This document shows positions 12,130 to 21,444 of a DNA stretch of 64,000 nucleotides, piece after piece; position 1 is the first letter of the stretch; each line of letters opens with the position of its first letter. The notes beneath the pieces were generated by a model. The model was not told where the DNA came from and made no database searches. It saw only the letters and a program-made list of their open reading frames with translations. A program made the translations under genes and the position numbers. Source of the DNA: Thiomicrorhabdus immobilis. Its GTDB lineage: Bacteria > Pseudomonadota > Gammaproteobacteria > Thiomicrospirales > Thiomicrospiraceae. The DNA lies in assembly GCF_021654855.1 (NCBI RefSeq), contig NZ_AP024202.1, positions 2,475,445-2,539,444 on the forward strand, in the 5' to 3' direction.

Positions 12130-12153
12130 GCGACCAGGCCTGGTCGCTTTTTT
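12128..12153 (+). terminator. Palindromic intrinsic terminator at the kdsB stop codon
   Basis: A 22-bp perfect palindrome (12128-12149), built around the 12-bp element ACCAGGCCTGGT at 12133-12144, runs into six T residues (12148-12153). Its first two bases are the last two of the kdsB stop TAA. waaA starts only 26 nt later, so this may act as a partial terminator within the operon. Confidence 0.85.
12133..12144. repeat. Iterated palindrome ACCAGGCCTGGT, perfect copy
   Basis: Perfect copy, intergenic, forming the stem of the kdsB terminator. Confidence 0.95.
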
Positions 12154-12178
12154 AAAATACCTTTTTGGATGATTTGAA

Positions 12179-13402
12179 ATGCTCGTTTATCAAGTTCTGA
12201 TTCGTCTATTAAGCCCTTTAATCTGGCTTTTGATTGTGGTCGAAGCGGTTAAAAGCAAAGACGGCAAGCGTTTCTTTTTTGAGAAGTTTGGACTGCGCTT
12301 TCCCACAACAAAAAACGCATCTAAAAACCCAATTTGGATTCACTGCGCCTCGGTTGGCGAGGTTAAAGCCGCCGAACCTTTAATACGTGCGCTCATCCCA
12401 AAACACAATATTCTCATCACCACCAACACCACGACCAGCAAATCCCTGATTAGCGACTTGTATGGTGAGCAGGTCGAGCATTGCTACCTGCCTTTCGATT
12501 GGCCGTATGCGTTACGCCGTTTCATCAACCACTATTCACCAAGCCGGTTATGGGTGATGGAAACCGAAATTTGGCCGAATCTATTCCGGGTTGCCGAAAA
12601 ACGCAAGATTCCAGTCAGTATATTGAACGGCCGTTTAACCGCAAAAACCTTTAAGACCCCAAACTGGCTGCAAGCCGCTTATCGCATCAGCTTACGCCGA
12701 GTCAACAAAGTGATTGCGCGCACCCAGAAAGATGCTGACATGTTCATTAAACTCGGGGCAAACACACAACAAATCGAGATTCTAGGCAACCTTAAATACT
12801 CCGCTCAACCGGAAGCACAAGCCCAAATCAGACCGATAGAAAGACCGTTTATTTTGGCTGCGTCCACCCATGAAGATGAAGAATTACAAATCACCCAGGC
12901 CTGGTTGGATTTAAAGCGACCGGAACTGTTGGTGATTGTGCCGCGCCACCCTAAACGCAGTGGCAGTATTCAGAAACAATTGGCTTTTCTGGGAACCACA
13001 TTAAAAGTCGCTTCCAAAAACGAGCAGCCTAACTCAGAAACCCGCCTATTTTTGGATGACCGTATCGGCAAACTGCTACCACTGTACGCACATGCACAAA
13101 TAGTGATTATGGGTGGTAGTTTTGTTGCCAAAGGAGGCCACAACATCTTGGAACCGGCCGCCTTCAAAAAGCCTATTTTAAGCGGAATGGATTGCCGTGA
13201 TTTTGAAGATGAGATGCAGTTGTTACAGACTCACAACGGCATTCTCCAAGTCGCTGACTATTCCGAGTTTAAGGACAAATTACAGCAATTACTTCAAGAT
13301 CCGGCACTCGCCAATCAAATGGGCGAAAGTGCTTATTTGGCGCTACAAAGCCAAAAAGATACTTTAAAAAACTACCTATCCGCACTCAAAATCACCGAAT
13401 AG
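12179..13402 (+). CDS. waaA: Kdo transferase (lipid IVA 3-deoxy-manno-octulosonic acid transferase)
   Basis: GT30 glycosyltransferase that adds Kdo-type sugars to lipid A precursor at the inner membrane. 407 residues, normal length. A membrane-associating N-terminus (residues 5-22) is followed by HCASVGEVKAAEPL with the putative catalytic base Glu61. The C-terminal half carries IMGGSFVAKGGHNILEPAAF, the donor-binding signature. With kdnA, kdnB and kdsB upstream it likely transfers the 8-amino sugar. An 11/12 copy of the iterated palindrome lies inside (12894) and is read as Gln-Ala-Trp. Confidence 0.95.
   Translation: MLVYQVLIRLLSPLIWLLIVVEAVKSKDGKRFFFEKFGLRFPTTKNASKNPIWIHCASVGEVKAAEPLIRALIPKHNILITTNTTTSKSLISDLYGEQVEHCYLPFDWPYALRRFINHYSPSRLWVMETEIWPNLFRVAEKRKIPVSILNGRLTAKTFKTPNWLQAAYRISLRRVNKVIARTQKDADMFIKLGANTQQIEILGNLKYSAQPEAQAQIRPIERPFILAASTHEDEELQITQAWLDLKRPELLVIVPRHPKRSGSIQKQLAFLGTTLKVASKNEQPNSETRLFLDDRIGKLLPLYAHAQIVIMGGSFVAKGGHNILEPAAFKKPILSGMDCRDFEDEMQLLQTHNGILQVADYSEFKDKLQQLLQDPALANQMGESAYLALQSQKDTLKNYLSALKITE
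12894..12905. repeat. Iterated palindrome, 11/12 copy
   Basis: CCCAGGCCTGGT inside waaA, read as Gln-Ala-Trp. Confidence 0.8.
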
Positions 13403-13505
13403 TTGGATTAAACCTGCAAAGCCTGACAATATTCATCTTCAAATCGTTAAAATTTAAGGTAAAATAACTCCTTACCTTTGAAATTTATGCGATAGGAACA
13501 AAATT

Positions 13506-13730
13506 ATGGCACGTGTCACAGTAGAAGATTGTTTAACTCAAGTTGAGAACCGTTTTGAACTTGTTATTTTAAGTGCTAAACGCGCTCGTCAACTCGCTAA
13601 CGGCGCTGAAGCGACGTTGGATTGGGACAAAGATAAGCCAACCGTTATGGCTTTGCGTGAATTAGCTGAAAACACCATTGATGGTGATGTTGTTATGGCT
13701 GATCCAGATACTCCTCCATATTTCAGTTAA
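13506..13730 (+). CDS. rpoZ: RNA polymerase omega subunit
   Basis: Small RNA polymerase assembly subunit, 74 residues, shorter than the 91 of E. coli but within the family range. The start [20 protein letters not shown] and the LSAKRARQL helix are diagnostic. ATAGGAAC precedes the ATG. It is 50 nt upstream of spoT, the conserved rpoZ-spoT pairing. Omega also forms part of a ppGpp binding site in proteobacteria, so its link with the ppGpp synthase/hydrolase is functional as well as positional. Confidence 0.96.
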   Translation: MARVTVEDCLTQVENRFELVILSAKRARQLANGAEATLDWDKDKPTVMALRELAENTIDGDVVMADPDTPPYFS

Positions 13731-13780
13731 TCGACTTTTTATTTAGAAATACAGTTTTTAACTAAAAGGTTCGTTCATCT

Positions 13781-15922
13781 ATGCCAACACCAAGTTCATT
13801 AGACGGTTTAATTGCAAAAGCTTCTGCTTATCTAACTCCTGAACAAGTAGAGCTTATTCAATCCGCTTATGAATTTGGTGCACTTGCACACCAAGGTCAA
13901 ACCCGTAAATCGGGTGGCGACTATATCTGGCATCCTGTTGCCGTAGCCGAAATCTTGGCTGAAATCCAACTCGATAAAGAGAGTCTAATTGCAGCGATTC
14001 TGCATGACGTTGTTGAAGATACCCCCTATACCAAACAAGACATAACCGAACGTTTTGGCGAAAGTGTGGCCGAAATCGTTGATGGTGTGACTAAACTGGG
14101 TAAATTAGAGTTTGATAACCCGCAAGAAGCCCAAGCAGAAAACTTCCGCAAGATGATTTTAGCCATGGCTCGAGATATTCGAGTCATCTTGATTAAGCTT
14201 GCCGACAGGCTCCACAATATGCGCACCCTGGGTGTCATGCGCCCTGACAAACAACGTCGTATTGCACATGAGACTTTAGATATATTCGCACCGATTGCCG
14301 GCCGTTTAGGGATCAATGCCGTTCGTATCGAGCTTGAAGACCTAGGCTTCAAGGCGATGCACCCTCTACGGTTTGCCGTCCTGGAACATGCCGTAAAAAA
14401 AGCACGTGGCAACCGCAAAGAGGTCATCGAGCAAATAAGCGAGACCTTCTACAATCGTTTGTCTCAAGATAAAATCCCTTGCCAAGTCATCGGACGCGAA
14501 AAGCACCTCTACAGTCTGTATAAAAAGATGAAGAACAAGCGCCAAAGCTTTAATGACATCTTAGACATCTTTGCCTTCAGGATTATCGTTAACTCAGCGG
14601 ATGATTGCTATAGAACCTTAGGTACGGTGCATTCAATCTACAAACCGCTTCCAGGACGTTTTAAAGACTATATTGCCATACCCAAACCAAATGGGTACCA
14701 GTCCCTGCATACCGCTTTGTTCGGCCCTTATGGCGTACATTTAGAGGTGCAAATCCGTTCAGAAACCATGCATGAGGTTTCCGAACATGGGATTGCCGCC
14801 CATTGGCAGTATAAGCAGGAGAATAGTGAAGCCGATGGCACACCCTCTCATGTCGACCTACGTGCTCAAGAGTGGGTAAAAAACCTACTGGAGATACAGC
14901 AAAGCGCCGGTAACTCATTGGACTTTTTGGAAAACGTTAAAATCGACCTTTTCCCTGATGTTATCTACGTTTTCACCCCCAAAGGCGACATTATCACCTT
15001 GCCAACCGGCTCAACACCGGTTGACTTTGCTTATGCCGTGCATACCAATATCGGCCATAGCACCGTCGCTTGTCGTATTGATAAAAAACTGGTTCCGCTA
15101 CGCACTCCGTTAGAAAGCGGTAAAACCATCCATATTATTAAAGGTACCGAAGCGCAGCCAAATCCATCTTGGTTGAACTTTGTCAAAACCGCGAAAGCGC
15201 GTTCGCAAATTCGCCATTACATGAAAAACCAGCAATCTGGTGAAGCCATCGCACTGGGTCAACGTATGCTGACCAAATCGTTGCGCAACTTCAATATGGC
15301 ATATGACGGCTTAACCGATGAAATCCGCAATCATCTAATTGAAGAACTCAAATTCAGGGATTGGGAACAGCTATTAGAAGAACTTGGTACCGGCAATCGA
15401 ATTGCGCCTTTAGTCGCCAAACAGATACATGATATTGTTTTAGGCACCGAAGATAAAATCGGCCCTAAAAATGCGGATATGGATGTCGCGCTACCGATTT
15501 CTGGAACAGAAGGTATGGTGGTGCATTTTGCCAACTGTTGCCACCCTATCCCAGGCGATGAAATCGTCGGTTTTGTCAGTACTGAAAAAGGCTTGGTCAT
15601 CCATCGCGAAACTTGCCATAACATCAAAAACATCCGTAATCAGCCAGATAAATGCCTTGATGTTCAATGGGATAAAACGTCTACAGCCACGTTCTTGGCG
15701 GAAGTTCAAATTGAAGCGAAAAACCAACGTGGTACCTTAGCAACCATTGCGAATGCAATTGCAAAAACCAATACCGATATTGAACGAGTGCGCTCTGAAG
15801 ATAAAGATGAGACTTACAGCTTAATGCAATTTGTTATCAATGTAAGAGACCGTGACCAATTGGCCATGGTACTCAAGCGTTTGAAAAACCTGTCCATTGT
15901 AGAGAAAGTTCAGCGCTTGTAA
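13781..15922 (+). CDS. spoT: Bifunctional (p)ppGpp synthetase/hydrolase SpoT (RelA/SpoT family)
   Basis: Stringent-response enzyme of 713 residues with the full long-RSH layout: HD hydrolase with intact His51, His75 and Asp76 (ILHDVVEDTPY), synthetase domain with FRIIVNSADDCY and EVQIRSETMHE, a TGS domain (VFTPKGDIITLPTGSTPVDFAY) near residue 400, and a C-terminal ACT domain from about 635. The intact HD site marks it as hydrolysis-competent, hence SpoT rather than RelA. It follows rpoZ by 50 nt. ridA and recG, its usual companions, lie further on but are separated from it by signalling genes. Confidence 0.96.
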   Translation: MPTPSSLDGLIAKASAYLTPEQVELIQSAYEFGALAHQGQTRKSGGDYIWHPVAVAEILAEIQLDKESLIAAILHDVVEDTPYTKQDITERFGESVAEIVDGVTKLGKLEFDNPQEAQAENFRKMILAMARDIRVILIKLADRLHNMRTLGVMRPDKQRRIAHETLDIFAPIAGRLGINAVRIELEDLGFKAMHPLRFAVLEHAVKKARGNRKEVIEQISETFYNRLSQDKIPCQVIGREKHLYSLYKKMKNKRQSFNDILDIFAFRIIVNSADDCYRTLGTVHSIYKPLPGRFKDYIAIPKPNGYQSLHTALFGPYGVHLEVQIRSETMHEVSEHGIAAHWQYKQENSEADGTPSHVDLRAQEWVKNLLEIQQSAGNSLDFLENVKIDLFPDVIYVFTPKGDIITLPTGSTPVDFAYAVHTNIGHSTVACRIDKKLVPLRTPLESGKTIHIIKGTEAQPNPSWLNFVKTAKARSQIRHYMKNQQSGEAIALGQRMLTKSLRNFNMAYDGLTDEIRNHLIEELKFRDWEQLLEELGTGNRIAPLVAKQIHDIVLGTEDKIGPKNADMDVALPISGTEGMVVHFANCCHPIPGDEIVGFVSTEKGLVIHRETCHNIKNIRNQPDKCLDVQWDKTSTATFLAEVQIEAKNQRGTLATIANAIAKTNTDIERVRSEDKDETYSLMQFVINVRDRDQLAMVLKRLKNLSIVEKVQRL

Positions 15923-15972
15923 TCCCGCAGAGTAACGATTGTTTGTTTCTGAACAAAAAAACCTTGTAAGTT

Positions 15973-17601
15973 TTATTCAGCCAACCAAAAACCTTCGACA
16001 GATGCGGTTTTTTTGTGTTGTTTCGCTTGATACATCATACCATCCGCACTTTTTAGCAAATCATCCAGTGAACTGAACCGTTCACTGCTGGCTATGCCAC
16101 TGCTTACCCTAACCCTGACTCGGTTTTTATCCACTTTCATTGGCGACTCAACTTTCTGAACTATACGCGACGTGATGGTTTGCAACGAGTTTTCATTGAA
16201 CTGTCCATCCAATAAAACCACAAACTCATCGCCCCCAAGACGGAACAAAGCATCTTTAGGACGCAACAGCTTTTTGATTCTTTTCACCACCACTTTCAAG
16301 ACCATATCACCAGCATGATGTCCGTAGTTATCATTGATCGGTTTAAAGTCATCCAAATCGATATAAATCAAGCTAAATTGATGGTGAGCCTGCATTCTTT
16401 GTTCAGCAAGCTCTACCAGAGCGGCCCGATTATAAGCCCCAGTCAAATCGTCAAAATAAGCATTATGCAATAACTCGCCGTGACGTTGGCTTTGAACCAC
16501 CAACAATCGATAACCGACAACAAGTAATAAAATCAGTAAAGCCAGCACCAAAAAACCTATAACGGAATAACGAACCTTTAATGAAAACAACGCTTCATCA
16601 ATCGTCTCCGTTGAAAGATAGGAAACCACTTTCCAGCGGTTATGTTTGGCAACCACCTCACTCAAATTGATTTGGCCGGCTAAAGGGATATATTTACTAT
16701 TGTAAACATCGAAATCCACCGTTATGAATTTAAACATACCTTGCTCAGCCGACAACTCGCCCTGATCTTGATGCGCCATCTTCTGCCAGATCTTAGGAAA
16801 CTGCTTAGCGAAAGTTACATCTTGTTTTTCAGGGAACATAAACCCCCATTCTTTATCTTTATCATCGCTTTTCAACCAATAACCTTGCTCATTCAGCAAC
16901 ATTAAAACGGCGGATTTATTTTGGTATTGGGACAGGCTGTTCAGCAGAATGTTGGCATCATAGTTAATAACAACCAAGCCTAATTTAACACCGGCCTTAT
17001 CAAAAACAGGGGCGATAAAGCGCATCATCGGAACATATGGCCGCTCAATCAGCCCATGTTCGATATTCAGGTCAATCGGACTAATGTACAAACCATCTTT
17101 ATCGAGAAACAACGCTTCCTGTACATAATAACGACTGGATTTATCCTGCAATAAAGCGTCATCAATGACCTTAGGGCCGTCGACAGTTTGATCAACCCTG
17201 AGCTTTTCGACACCTTGAGCATCCAAAAACCTTATTTGCTTATACTGCGGGGCTAATCGCGCCATATTCAGCAACATGATCTGAAAATCCTTCGCATTAG
17301 CGGCATCTTGGTCTCGATTTAGATAATAGGCTTGCATACTCGTCAAATATTTAACACTTTGGATGACATTAAATATCCTTAGAGATAGGTCGTTTGAGAT
17401 TGTCTGTAATTTATCTGGAGAGTTTGCTTCGATTGAATACAATACATTCTGCTTATCTTGTTGATAGAAGTATTGGCAAATGAAAATAGTAGAAAGGCTC
17501 ATTATCGCAATAAGAAGCCACAGGAAAACACGTACATTGTAGAAAATACCTTCAGATTGACCCGACGCTAAACTTGTTTCGTTAAACTGAGTTCTTTCCA
17601 T
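15973..17601 (-). CDS. Membrane-anchored sensor diguanylate cyclase (GGDEF)
   Basis: Makes cyclic di-GMP. About 542 residues from the ATG; a TTG one codon earlier is the alternative start. One membrane helix lies near residues 22-45 and a second near 350-372, flanking a large periplasmic dCache/Cache-like sensing region. The C-terminal GGDEF domain has an intact RLGGDEF active site near residue 457 and an RPKD inhibitory-site motif five residues before it, so it should be active and product-inhibited. The ligand is unknown. It is convergent with spoT and divergent from ridA. Confidence 0.92.
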   Translation of the reverse strand: MERTQFNETSLASGQSEGIFYNVRVFLWLLIAIMSLSTIFICQYFYQQDKQNVLYSIEANSPDKLQTISNDLSLRIFNVIQSVKYLTSMQAYYLNRDQDAANAKDFQIMLLNMARLAPQYKQIRFLDAQGVEKLRVDQTVDGPKVIDDALLQDKSSRYYVQEALFLDKDGLYISPIDLNIEHGLIERPYVPMMRFIAPVFDKAGVKLGLVVINYDANILLNSLSQYQNKSAVLMLLNEQGYWLKSDDKDKEWGFMFPEKQDVTFAKQFPKIWQKMAHQDQGELSAEQGMFKFITVDFDVYNSKYIPLAGQINLSEVVAKHNRWKVVSYLSTETIDEALFSLKVRYSVIGFLVLALLILLLVVGYRLLVVQSQRHGELLHNAYFDDLTGAYNRAALVELAEQRMQAHHQFSLIYIDLDDFKPINDNYGHHAGDMVLKVVVKRIKKLLRPKDALFRLGGDEFVVLLDGQFNENSLQTITSRIVQKVESPMKVDKNRVRVRVSSGIASSERFSSLDDLLKSADGMMYQAKQHKKTASVEGFWLAE

Positions 17602-17830
17602 CAAATTAGCGCTCCATCTAAATACGTACTCACGTACTCTTTAAGTAACAATTAAAATGAGATTAACACAAAATTTATTACATTAACACCCAGTCTTTAA
17701 GCCTTTAGCGAGTTAATAAAGAGATTTATTCAAACGATTAAATTAGATATTTCCTCCCAGTAATCCGGCTTTTGCTAGAATATTTCAAAACCAACCTATT
17801 CACAGCAAACAAAATTAATAAGGAATTCTC

Positions 17831-18217
17831 ATGCGCGAAACTATTGCTACAGAAAATGCACCACAGGCCATCGGCACTTACTCTCAGGCGGTTCGTATCG
17901 GTAATACGGTTTATCTTTCAGGTCAAATCGCTTTAATTCCTGAAACCATGGAGTTACGTGAGGGGGATATCTCTGAACGTATCCACCAAGTATTTAAAAA
18001 TTTAAGTGCGGTTTGTGAAGCGGCTGGTGGTTCTTTACAGGATATCGCTAAACTAAATATCTTCTTAACCGATATGAGCCACTTTGCCACTGTAAATGAA
18101 ATCATGGCGCAATATTTTCAACAACCTTATCCAGCTCGTGCCGCAGTGGCGGTTAAGCAATTACCGAAAGACACCGATGTGGAAATGGACGGGGTTATGG
18201 CTTTATCATCTTACTAG
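17831..18217 (+). CDS. ridA: RidA family enamine/imine deaminase
   Basis: Hydrolyses reactive 2-aminoacrylate and other enamine/imine intermediates left by PLP dehydratases. 128 residues, the typical size. Family hallmarks are [21 protein letters not shown] and the arginine in [21 protein letters not shown] precedes the ATG. A TGCTAGAAT extended -10 at 17773-17781 may be its promoter. ridA is often found between spoT and recG; the order is kept here with insertions. Confidence 0.95.
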   Translation: MRETIATENAPQAIGTYSQAVRIGNTVYLSGQIALIPETMELREGDISERIHQVFKNLSAVCEAAGGSLQDIAKLNIFLTDMSHFATVNEIMAQYFQQPYPARAAVAVKQLPKDTDVEMDGVMALSSY

Positions 18218-18273
18218 GATTGAATCGGTTAACATTTGCCAATATCACCGATAGAATCCCCCAGCAAAAAACA

Positions 18274-18310
18274 AAAAGCCCGCAAAATAACCGTTATTTT
18301 GCGGGCTTTT
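18274..18310. terminator. Bidirectional terminator between ridA and the chemoreceptor gene
   Basis: A 17-bp perfect stem (18274-18290 with 18294-18310) with a CCG loop. The GCCCGC core is flanked by A and T runs on both sides, so it serves the convergent ridA and chemoreceptor transcripts. Confidence 0.92.
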
Positions 18311-18330
18311 ATTTTATTTAAAGAGCCTGG

Positions 18331-20043
18331 CTATAACTTGAAATAAGCCATGTCTTTATTTAACACATCGGCCTGAGCATCCAACTTTTCAGCTGAATTC
18401 AAGGTATCAGATACCAATTCTGCGTTTTCATGGGTGACTCGATCCAACTCTTTGATTGCCGAATGAACATCACTAATTCCTTGTGCCTGATATTTGGACG
18501 CCCCGGCAATCTGTGAAATCATTTGGGTCACCTCCCCAATGGACAAATGAATACTGCTTAACATATCGCCCGATTCACTCGCCATCGTAGAACCTTGATT
18601 CACACGGCTTACCGTTTCATCGATTAACTGTTTGATATCTTTAGCCGCTTCTGCCGATTTTTGCGCCAATGACCGGACCTCACCTGCCACAACCGCAAAT
18701 CCACGACCTTGCTCACCGGCTCTCGCAGCCTCTACCGCAGCATTGAGCGCTAATAGGTTTGTCTGGAAAGCGATACCATCAATCAAAGCCACAATGTCGG
18801 ATATTTTTTCGCTCGATTCTTGAATCTTTGTCATCGCGGTAATCGTTTGCTTCATGACTTCAACGCCCTTATTGGCTTTGAGCTCCACATCACTCGCCAC
18901 ATGATTGGCCTGCTGGACATGTGATGAAGTTTCTTGAATCGCTTTATTCATGTCTTCCATGGTTGAAGAGGTTCTTTTTAGCTCTTCGCTCTGTTGCTGA
19001 ACCCTTGAATTAAGGCTTTCTGCACGTTGAGAGATTTCTGTAGCTGACTCTTTTGAATTATTGCTGGCATGAACCGCCTTGGTGATCACCTCTTTTAACT
19101 TTTCCGTCATCTCCTGAACAGAGCGGGTCAAGGAACGGATTTCATCGTCATACATCCCTTTTGAAGAGTCATCAACCAAACACACCATCTTTTGATTTAA
19201 ATCACCATGAGCCAGCCCTAAAATGGTTTTGGTTGCCTGATCAACCACCTTATTCAGCAAGACAGCGTTGGAGTTTGAACTGATATCAGTGGCATATTTA
19301 ATGACTTTCACAACCTTACCGTTCGTATCGAAAATGGGGTTATAGCTCGCCTCCAGCCAAACATCCTTGCCGCCCTTGCCTAAACGATGGTAAGTTCCGC
19401 TAAATGACTTACCCAATGCTAAATCTTTCCAAAACTGGGTATATTCCGCTGATTCAGCGGTTTCCTTGAGTGCGAACATCTTATGATGTTGATCTTTTAT
19501 CTCTGCCAGTGAATAGCCCATCGCCTTAAGAAAATTATCATTCGCTCGGATAATTTTACCGGTGGGATCGAATTCAATAACCGCCATCACTTTATAAATA
19601 GCATCGATTTGAGCTTGCGCATCAAAGTCTTTATTCACTTGGTCGGTAATGTCGGTAGCGAATTTGACAATTTTATAGATATTACCTTTGGCGTCTAACA
19701 ATGGGTTATAGCTCGCCTCAAGCCACACCACTTGACCATCACGGTTGATTCTTTTAAAGCGATTGCTGATAAACTCACCCTGGCGTAACTTCTGCCAAAA
19801 TTGCTGATAATCGGAAGACTGTGCCATTGCCGGCTCGACAAACATGCGGTGATGTTGACCTTGAATATCAGCCAAACTGTAACCCATGGTTTTCAAAAAA
19901 TTATCATTCGCTCTCAAGACAGTACCATCTAGGTTAAACTCAATAACGGCAGAAACTCTGTCCAAAGCCTTTAAAAGCGCATTATTTTCATTTAACTGTG
20001 ACTCTAATCGGGCTATTTTTTGTTTTTGAAAATTACAAAACAT
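18331..20043 (-). CDS. Soluble methyl-accepting chemotaxis protein with two PAS domains
   Basis: Chemoreceptor of 570 residues with no membrane segment: two tandem PAS domains (about residues 10-120 and 130-245), then a coiled-coil signalling domain with the hairpin tip IAFQTNLLALNAAVEAARAG that contacts CheA and CheW. The two PAS repeats are near duplicates (ANDNFLKTMGYSLADI and ANDNFLKAMGYSLAEI). The frame opens at a TTG at 20067, but ATG at 20043 has GAAGGAAG just upstream and is preferred. The receptor likely senses a cytoplasmic or redox cue in the manner of Aer-like proteins; the cofactor is not evident. Confidence 0.92.
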   Translation of the reverse strand: MFCNFQKQKIARLESQLNENNALLKALDRVSAVIEFNLDGTVLRANDNFLKTMGYSLADIQGQHHRMFVEPAMAQSSDYQQFWQKLRQGEFISNRFKRINRDGQVVWLEASYNPLLDAKGNIYKIVKFATDITDQVNKDFDAQAQIDAIYKVMAVIEFDPTGKIIRANDNFLKAMGYSLAEIKDQHHKMFALKETAESAEYTQFWKDLALGKSFSGTYHRLGKGGKDVWLEASYNPIFDTNGKVVKVIKYATDISSNSNAVLLNKVVDQATKTILGLAHGDLNQKMVCLVDDSSKGMYDDEIRSLTRSVQEMTEKLKEVITKAVHASNNSKESATEISQRAESLNSRVQQQSEELKRTSSTMEDMNKAIQETSSHVQQANHVASDVELKANKGVEVMKQTITAMTKIQESSEKISDIVALIDGIAFQTNLLALNAAVEAARAGEQGRGFAVVAGEVRSLAQKSAEAAKDIKQLIDETVSRVNQGSTMASESGDMLSSIHLSIGEVTQMISQIAGASKYQAQGISDVHSAIKELDRVTHENAELVSDTLNSAEKLDAQADVLNKDMAYFKL

Positions 20044-20404
20044 CCTACTTCCTTCAATTATCTGCAACGGCTTCTGCTGGCCGCATGATTGGTAAACAAA
20101 CTAAGCAAAATACATGCCGTAGAATGTTGGTTACTCAAGACAAATACCATAATTTGGCTTAAGCAAGCCTATTAAAAAATCCAAAAAACACGCCAATCAT
20201 CAAGCCGCTTTCATTTCAACATATAACCGCTCATAAGTCTCAAACAATAGAGTAAGATACTTAGCTAAAAAATAACTTCTCTAGAGATAAAATTTTTGAA
20301 TCATACGTGTTTTTTTTTATCCTATAATCCGAATTCGGTATTTAAAAAAACACTATATATATCCACATTTTAGCTATGGAATTCAACATTTTGGACAGTA
20401 AAAA
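20044..20404. other. Divergent intergenic region, chemoreceptor / HDOD gene
   Basis: 361 nt, AT-rich, with no plausible gene. A perfect TATAAT at 20323-20328 could be a -10 for the HDOD gene, but the nearest TTGAAT (20296) is 21 nt upstream of it, which is too far for a standard -35. I see no repeat or RNA structure. Confidence 0.4.
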
Positions 20405-21286
20405 ATGAAACATCAACTTGCTGTTGCTGCAAACATTCTAAATAAGGTTAAATTACCCAAAATTTCAAATGAAGTTACTGAACTTCAAAATGAATCCCTT
20501 AAACCCGATCCAGATATCAATGTCATTACTCGCTGCATTAACCGTAACCCAAAACTATTTACCAAATTTCTTGCGGTTGCCAGCTTTATGTCAAAAAAAG
20601 AGATCCATACCGCTAGGCAGGCTGTCGATATATTAGGTACTAAAGGTATCTTTACCGTTTTCTTTTCGAGTGCCATTGAGTTTAGCTTTCAGTCAAAGGG
20701 CGATTCTGTAATCATCGTTAACCATGCCATTAAAATCGCTACTGCGATGGCCGAACTGTCTAGCAAATTGAAGGAAATCAAATCGAGTGATGCCTATCTT
20801 TATGGTTTGATATACAACGTGGGTTATATCGTATTAAGCCAATATGCTCCTGAGAAATATAAACCCTGTTATCTGGCAAGTTTGATGACACCGTCAGAGG
20901 CTCCTCAAAAAGAGTTGGATGCCTTTGGTACCACAAGTGCACATATCGGTATTTATGTCGCCAAAAAATGGCATGTAAAAAATTCGGTCTATTGCGGCAT
21001 CCTGTTTCAGCAGGAAGAGGTTGAGAAATGCCCAGAAGGTAAAAACCAGGCTTATGAACTGATCAACCTGCTGAATATTGCCCGAATGATTGTGGCTGAA
21101 TCTGAGGACTCGCGTTATGTTACCGATGAGGTTCGTAGCAGTGCCGCCAAATCAATGCAGAAACTCGGCATCGGCAATCTTCACTATATTCGCGCCCAGA
21201 AAAAAGTCAAAGAGTTGGGTAAAGAGCTGCGTTCGATTCCAGAAGAGGTCTTGGGGAATGAAGAAGTTAAATATGCCATGAGTTAA
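20405..21286 (+). CDS. HDOD domain signalling protein
   Basis: A 293-residue single-domain HDOD protein: a degenerate HD-type fold found in bacterial signalling proteins, often tied to cyclic di-GMP, motility or chemotaxis. Recognisable from LPKISNEVTELQNESL (residues 18-33) and the IHTARQAVDILGTKGIF block. HD metal residues are absent, as is usual for HDOD. It is divergent from the chemoreceptor gene and close to the diguanylate cyclase, so a shared signalling role is plausible but unproven. Confidence 0.85.
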   Translation: MKHQLAVAANILNKVKLPKISNEVTELQNESLKPDPDINVITRCINRNPKLFTKFLAVASFMSKKEIHTARQAVDILGTKGIFTVFFSSAIEFSFQSKGDSVIIVNHAIKIATAMAELSSKLKEIKSSDAYLYGLIYNVGYIVLSQYAPEKYKPCYLASLMTPSEAPQKELDAFGTTSAHIGIYVAKKWHVKNSVYCGILFQQEEVEKCPEGKNQAYELINLLNIARMIVAESEDSRYVTDEVRSSAAKSMQKLGIGNLHYIRAQKKVKELGKELRSIPEEVLGNEEVKYAMS

Positions 21287-21390
21287 GGGACCTTACCTCA
21301 TAACCTAGTTTATTTTGCCTATCGTTTCATAACATCATTCTCATAAACATCTCATAAACAATAATTCACTTATTGTCCTTATCCATTTCA

Positions 21391-21402
21391 ACCAGGCCTG
21401 GT
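21391..21402. repeat. Iterated palindrome ACCAGGCCTGGT, perfect copy
   Basis: Perfect copy, intergenic between the HDOD gene and recG, followed by GGTTTTTG on the plus strand. It may contribute to termination of the upstream transcript. Confidence 0.95.
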
Positions 21403-21444
21403 GGTTTTTGATAGAATTTAAAAAATTCGATTAAGGTCTGCTTG

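Noticed and set aside
20043..20067. TTG start for the chemoreceptor at 20067
   Set aside because: The ATG at 20043 has a strong GAAGGAAG just upstream; the eight extra residues include that site itself.
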